A model generated the notes under the pieces. That model made no database searches. It saw only the letters and a program-made list of their open reading frames with translations, and was not told where the DNA came from. From positions 391 through 17,308 of the forward strand of contig NZ_ML142863.1 of assembly GCF_004138495.1 (NCBI RefSeq): DNA of 16,918 nucleotides. The letters are read 5' to 3'. Both the position numbers and the translations under genes were made by a program. Source of the stretch: Phytoactinopolyspora endophytica (lineage in GTDB: Bacteria; Actinomycetota; Actinomycetes; Jiangellales; Jiangellaceae). How positions within the stretch are numbered: position 1 is the first letter of the stretch; each line of letters opens with the position of its first letter. Positions 13,766 through 16,918 of this stretch are shown one piece after another.

Positions 13766-14662
13766 CTAGTTTGGCGCTGGTTCTGCCATGAGGCGTTCTA
13801 GGGTGCGCCAGCCCATCAAGCTCATGGTGGGATTGCTGTCGACGTAGTACCAGACCACACCTAGGGCCTGCTCGAACGCCCATGCTTTTCCGCGCGCCCA
13901 CTCAAGGTCGTCGCATTCGAGGTCGTCGCGGAGTACCTGCCGCGGGCCAGCCTCGAGTAGATGCCATGCACCGACCAGGTCCAATGCTGGGTCAGCGGGC
14001 CCAAGGCTGCCGACGTCGATAATCCCGGCCAGGCGATTGTCAGAGACGAGCACGTTGCCGGGATTGAGGTCACCGTGTGTCATCACATCGGGTGCGTGAC
14101 GCGGCAGCTCCCGCAGCACACTCCAGAGTCGGCGAAGACGAGGAACCTCCAAGAGCTGTTCGCTGCGCTGGAAGCAGGTCTCAACCCACGCGTCGTGAGC
14201 GCGCAAATCCCCACCTCGACCGTGCCCAGCGTGCGTCCTGCCGTGGGTGTCGATCGCACGCACGCCTTGAATGAACTCGGCCAGGTCGTGTCCGAAGTCG
14301 ACTGACTCGCCGGGGTCGGCGTCCGTGGCCACCGTTCCGGGTAGCCAGGTCTGCACCGACCACGGGAGCGGGTAACCGTCGCCGGGTTCGCCTATGCCGA
14401 CCGGCGCAGGAGTCGGAAACCGTGAACGACCGAGCAGCTCACGGGCCGCTCGCGCCTCGGACTCGATACGCTGCCGCATCTGTCCAACGTCGCCGGGCAC
14501 GAGCGGAAGCCGTGCTACCAGCCGGTCACTAAGTCTGAACAAGGCGTTTACCGTGCCTCGGGAAGCTACCTGCTTGATTGACAGCCCCCTCCACTCGGGG
14601 AACTGCTCGTCGACCAGTTCCCGGACGGTCTCGACGGACACGGTCAGCTCGTTGGCATGCAT
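13766..14662 (-). CDS. Aminoglycoside phosphotransferase (APH)-family kinase-like protein
   Basis: The product is 298 aa from the ATG at 14662, the family's usual start (MHANELTVSVETVRELVDEQ), with GGGGTG 4 nt upstream. An ATG at 14680 with GAGG upstream would add six residues. The N-lobe has SRGTVNALFRL (glycine-rich loop analogue) and RLVARLPLV (ATP Lys replaced by Arg, usual for this subgroup). The catalytic loop is MTHGDLNPGNVLV with His196, Asp198 and Asn203; the metal site is IDVGSLGPADPALDLV with Asp216. Family members phosphorylate small molecules and some give antibiotic resistance, but most chromosomal copies like this have no known substrate; a resistance role should not be assumed. 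The gene converges on the HAD gene and its 5' end abuts the beta-galactosidase remnant. Confidence 0.9.
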   Translation of the reverse strand: MHANELTVSVETVRELVDEQFPEWRGLSIKQVASRGTVNALFRLSDRLVARLPLVPGDVGQMRQRIESEARAARELLGRSRFPTPAPVGIGEPGDGYPLPWSVQTWLPGTVATDADPGESVDFGHDLAEFIQGVRAIDTHGRTHAGHGRGGDLRAHDAWVETCFQRSEQLLEVPRLRRLWSVLRELPRHAPDVMTHGDLNPGNVLVSDNRLAGIIDVGSLGPADPALDLVGAWHLLEAGPRQVLRDDLECDDLEWARGKAWAFEQALGVVWYYVDSNPTMSLMGWRTLERLMAEPAPN

Positions 14663-14689
14663 TTTCACACCCCAAAGCATCGCCAGCCT

Positions 14690-14955
14690 CGGCGTCGAAC
14701 CGCAATCTCATTTCCCCGCGCCCACACCTCTGCGTCAATCCGACGACGTCGATCCGGTGGCCGTTCTCCTGTGGGGCACGTAGGGGTCTGCAGCACGTCG
14801 ACGCCGCGGTCGAACCGTCCGACCCGGGTAGCCTCACGTGTATCCGCATAGGCCTCCCCCGGCCCGCGGCCGAACAACGTGAGCCTGTCCAGATGAGCCG
14901 GCAGCGTCAGCAGCACGCCCAGCCGTGGCAGCGGCACGTCCTCGGGCCACTCTCT
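14690..14955 (-). pseudogene. Beta-galactosidase (LacZ-type) C-terminal fragment, decayed
   Basis: The minus strand reads WPEDVPLPRLGVLLTLPAHL, then DRLTLFGRGPGEAYADTREA and TRVGRFDRGVDVLQTP. This is the start of the last domain (Bgal_small) of glycoside hydrolase family 2 beta-galactosidases (LPRLGLRxxLPxxLDRVxWFGRGPGEAYPDxRxAARVG, then QTPYVxPQENG). After QTP the frame breaks, and PQENGHRIDV appears in another frame (about 14757-14786), so one or more bases are lost. A stop precedes the fragment at about 14968. Roughly the first 700 residues, with both catalytic glutamates, and most of the last domain are missing. It ends against the start of the APH-like gene. Confidence 0.75.
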
Positions 14956-14956
14956 G

Positions 14957-14989
14957 TTTTAGACACCTGATGTCAATAACGTTGGTGTC
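14957..14989. promoter_or_regulatory. Operator-like interrupted palindrome upstream of sppA-like gene
   Basis: GACACC at 14962 and GGTGTC at 14984 face each other around TGATGTCAATAACGTT, and GACA-5-TGTC forms an inner palindrome. Minus-strand reading contains TTGACA. It could be a repressor site or a promoter of the lost beta-galactosidase or the protease gene; only weak pattern evidence supports this. Confidence 0.25.
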
Positions 14990-15026
14990 CCTCGCAGGCG
15001 AGTGGATGCGTCAATAGGGTGGGCTT

Positions 15027-16685
15027 ATGCCGGTAGCGCCGCTCGTCCTGGAACTCGAACTGCACACACCCCTCATGACCACGCCGCCGCAGGACCCGCT
15101 TGCCGCCCTGCGCGCACGCAACCGGGCGCAGCTCTCCGACGTCCTCGAAGGCCTGCGCCGCGCCGCGGAGGACGACAAGGTGGCCGGACTCATAGCCCAA
15201 TGTGACGGCGGCTCCCAGCCACCTGCCGTCACCCAAGAGCTGCGGGACGCGGTGCAACAGTTCCGCCGTTCTGGCAAACCCGCCGTCGCCTGGGCCCAGA
15301 GCTTCGGCGAGCTCGGTCCGGGCACGTTCGGTTATTACCTGGCCAGCGCCTTCGATGAGATCTGGCTGCAGCCCTCCGGCGATGTCGGCCTCACCGGTCT
15401 CAGCGCGCGTGCGGTGTTCCTGCGCGACGCGCTCAACCAGCTCGGGCTGCAGCCGGAGTTCAGCCAGCGGCACGAATACAAGAACGCTGCGGATATGTTC
15501 ACCCAAGCCCAGTTCACCGACGCGCACCGTGAGGCGTTAGGCCGGATCGTCGAGTCCACGGGCGAACAGATCATCACCGCCGTCTCCGGTGCGCGCGGCC
15601 TCAGCGCCGACAGACTCCGTGAGCTGATCGACTCGGGCCCCACCAGCGCCGACGATGCGAAAACCGCGGGCCTCATCGACCAGGTCGGCTACCGCGACGA
15701 GGTGTACAACGCGGTGAACCGACGCGTCGGCGGCCGGATGCGGCTGCGCTACGTCGGCCGCTACAACCACACCCACTCCAAGAACGAAGCCATCCGAGCG
15801 CCGATCCAACGTCGCCGAGGGAGCGTTGCCCTGGTGTACGGGCACGGCCCGGTCACCGTCGGCCGCAGCTCCGCCAGCCCGTTCAGCGGAGGCTCCATGG
15901 GCGCCGACACGATCAGCGCCGCCCTGCGAGCCGCAGTCAAGGACGAGTCCGTGAAGGCGATCGTGTTCAGGGTGGACAGCCCCGGCGGGTCGTACGTCGC
16001 GTCGGACACCATCCGTCGCGAGGTGCTTCTGGCCCGGCGCCACAAGCCGGTCATCGCCTCTATGGGAACGGTCGCCGGCTCCGGAGGGTACTTCGTGACG
16101 ATGGCTGCGGACGTGGTCGTGGCGTCACCGGCCACCATCACCGGTTCCATCGGCGTCCTCGGCGGCAAACTCGCACCGAAGAAGCTCCTGGACCGGCTCG
16201 GGATCCACCTGGACAGCGTGAACGTCGGCGAACAGGCCGACATGTTCTCCTCACACGAACCGTTCAGCGAGATGCAGTGGGAGATCGTCAACCGCTGGAT
16301 GGACCGGGTGTATGACGACTTCACCGCCAAGGTGGCACACGATCGTGAGCTCTCGCGTGAACACGTCCACCAGGTCGCGCGCGGCCGCATCTGGACCGGT
16401 GCCGACGCGCACGAGCATGGCCTCGTCGACGAGCTCGGCGGCCTGACCACCGCCGTCCGGCTGGCTCGCCTGCGTAGCGGTCTGCCCGCCAGAACCGACC
16501 TCGCCGACGTCCGAGCGTTCCCGAAGGTGCCGTTCCTGGAGCGTCTGAAGCCCGCCGAGTCGAGCCAGTCTCCGGCGGCAGCGTCCGTCGCGATGCGGCC
16601 ATGGGGCCCATTGAGCGAGATCGCCACGTCGCTCGGCCTGCCCGCGGCTGGGCCGCTGACCATGCCTTTCGTGCCGCGACACTGA
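15027..16685 (+). CDS. sppA: Signal peptide peptidase SppA, double S49 domain (67K type)
   Basis: The product is 552 aa with two S49 (ClpP-fold) domains, about 55-230 and 265-470. The catalytic dyad is split between them as in E. coli SppA: Lys152 in HEYKNAADMF and the nucleophile Ser352 in TVAGSGGYFV. Supporting motifs are DSPGGS (about 316-321), ASPATITGSIGVLGGK and GRIWTGADAHEHGLVDELGG. SppA degrades signal peptides left after secretion and other membrane-released peptides. There is no N-terminal membrane helix (MPVAPLVLELELHTPLM then charged helices), so this form is probably cytoplasmic or peripheral. The proline-rich C-terminus (after 500) is not conserved. The ATG at 15027 follows AGGGTGG at 4 nt. 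The gene stands alone between the beta-galactosidase fragment and two hairpins. Confidence 0.92.
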   Translation: MPVAPLVLELELHTPLMTTPPQDPLAALRARNRAQLSDVLEGLRRAAEDDKVAGLIAQCDGGSQPPAVTQELRDAVQQFRRSGKPAVAWAQSFGELGPGTFGYYLASAFDEIWLQPSGDVGLTGLSARAVFLRDALNQLGLQPEFSQRHEYKNAADMFTQAQFTDAHREALGRIVESTGEQIITAVSGARGLSADRLRELIDSGPTSADDAKTAGLIDQVGYRDEVYNAVNRRVGGRMRLRYVGRYNHTHSKNEAIRAPIQRRRGSVALVYGHGPVTVGRSSASPFSGGSMGADTISAALRAAVKDESVKAIVFRVDSPGGSYVASDTIRREVLLARRHKPVIASMGTVAGSGGYFVTMAADVVVASPATITGSIGVLGGKLAPKKLLDRLGIHLDSVNVGEQADMFSSHEPFSEMQWEIVNRWMDRVYDDFTAKVAHDRELSREHVHQVARGRIWTGADAHEHGLVDELGGLTTAVRLARLRSGLPARTDLADVRAFPKVPFLERLKPAESSQSPAAASVAMRPWGPLSEIATSLGLPAAGPLTMPFVPRH

Positions 16686-16744
16686 GCGGCGTCTTAGTCG
16701 GCAACGTGCTGAAGCCGGCACCGGCGCCTCGGTCGATTTCGTTC

Positions 16745-16762
16745 TAGGGCCTTTCGGCCCTA
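16745..16762 (+). terminator. Terminator-like hairpin after sppA
   Basis: TAGGGCC (16745-16751) pairs exactly with GGCCCTA (16756-16762) around TTTC, 60 bp after the sppA stop. A T-tract is missing, as is common in high-GC genomes. Confidence 0.6.
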
Positions 16763-16809
16763 CGCCTCGCAAGCTCCCAGGCTTTAGGCTCCGTGCAGCG
16801 CGAAGAAGA

Positions 16810-16844
16810 GCGGGACCGGCCCCAGGGGGATGGGTCGGTCCCGC
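16810..16844. terminator. Strong second hairpin, probably a bidirectional terminator
   Basis: GCGGGACCGGCCC (16810-16822) pairs with GGGTCGGTCCCGC (16832-16844) over 13 positions, one of them a G-U pair, with a 9-nt loop. Purines (AAGAAGA) precede and CTTCC follows, so each strand has a short pyrimidine run after the stem. No gene is visible between here and the window end. Confidence 0.65.
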
Positions 16845-16918
16845 CTTCCCCGCATCGATACGCGCAGGCGCAGCATGCACGCTTGCGTCTCGGAGCCGAC
16901 CCGGCCCCGTTCATGCAA

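Noticed and set aside
16251..16880. 209-aa minus-strand frame opposite sppA 3' end
   Set aside because: It is a shadow of the protease gene and the terminator region; no domain is visible.

Overview
The window comes from a high-GC Gram-positive bacterium, almost certainly an actinomycete. The evidence is the strong G/C bias in wobble positions, frequent GTG starts, an F420-type luciferase-like oxidoreductase, a Sec-exported Rhs protein and a double-domain SppA without a membrane anchor. I cannot name the genus.

Left part (1-3400), accessory and eroded. It opens with the 3' end of a WD40-repeat gene. Then comes a frameshifted IS110-family transposase remnant. On the minus strand follow a decayed barstar-type gene (about 740-1003), an intact 119-aa protein of unknown function (1026-1385) and the tail of a gene resembling DUF6883 (1404-1578). 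That tail is cut at the probable left end of a truncated IS256-family element (1577-1910). A PD-(D/E)XK, NucS/RecB-like nuclease (1953-3002, minus) and about 400 bp with no recognised gene complete the region.

Centre (3399-9034, minus), the main locus. It holds a 1761-aa exported Rhs/YD-repeat polymorphic toxin and, overlapping its stop codon by ATGA, a 117-aa Imm8-family immunity protein. The toxin has a signal peptide, an unusual N-terminal domain of lower GC, a long YD shell with a 405-bp higher-order repeat, an Rhs core ending in DPSG, and a C-terminal toxin domain. The small genes and fragments further along the same strand look like a cemetery of immunity and effector cassettes.

Right of the toxin (9035-10675) is about 660 bp without a clear gene. 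Next are fragments of three unrelated families joined end to end: an endonuclease/exonuclease/phosphatase start, an HNH zinc-knuckle start, and a nearly complete DUF3800 gene broken by one frameshift and one TGA.

From 10720 onward the sequence is ordinary chromosome: an 86-aa hypothetical protein, a short-chain dehydrogenase, an LLM-class F420-dependent oxidoreductase, a HAD phosphatase, a convergent aminoglycoside-phosphotransferase-like kinase (minus) whose 5' end abuts a decayed beta-galactosidase tail, and a double-domain SppA followed by two terminator-like hairpins. No tRNA, rRNA or CRISPR array was seen.
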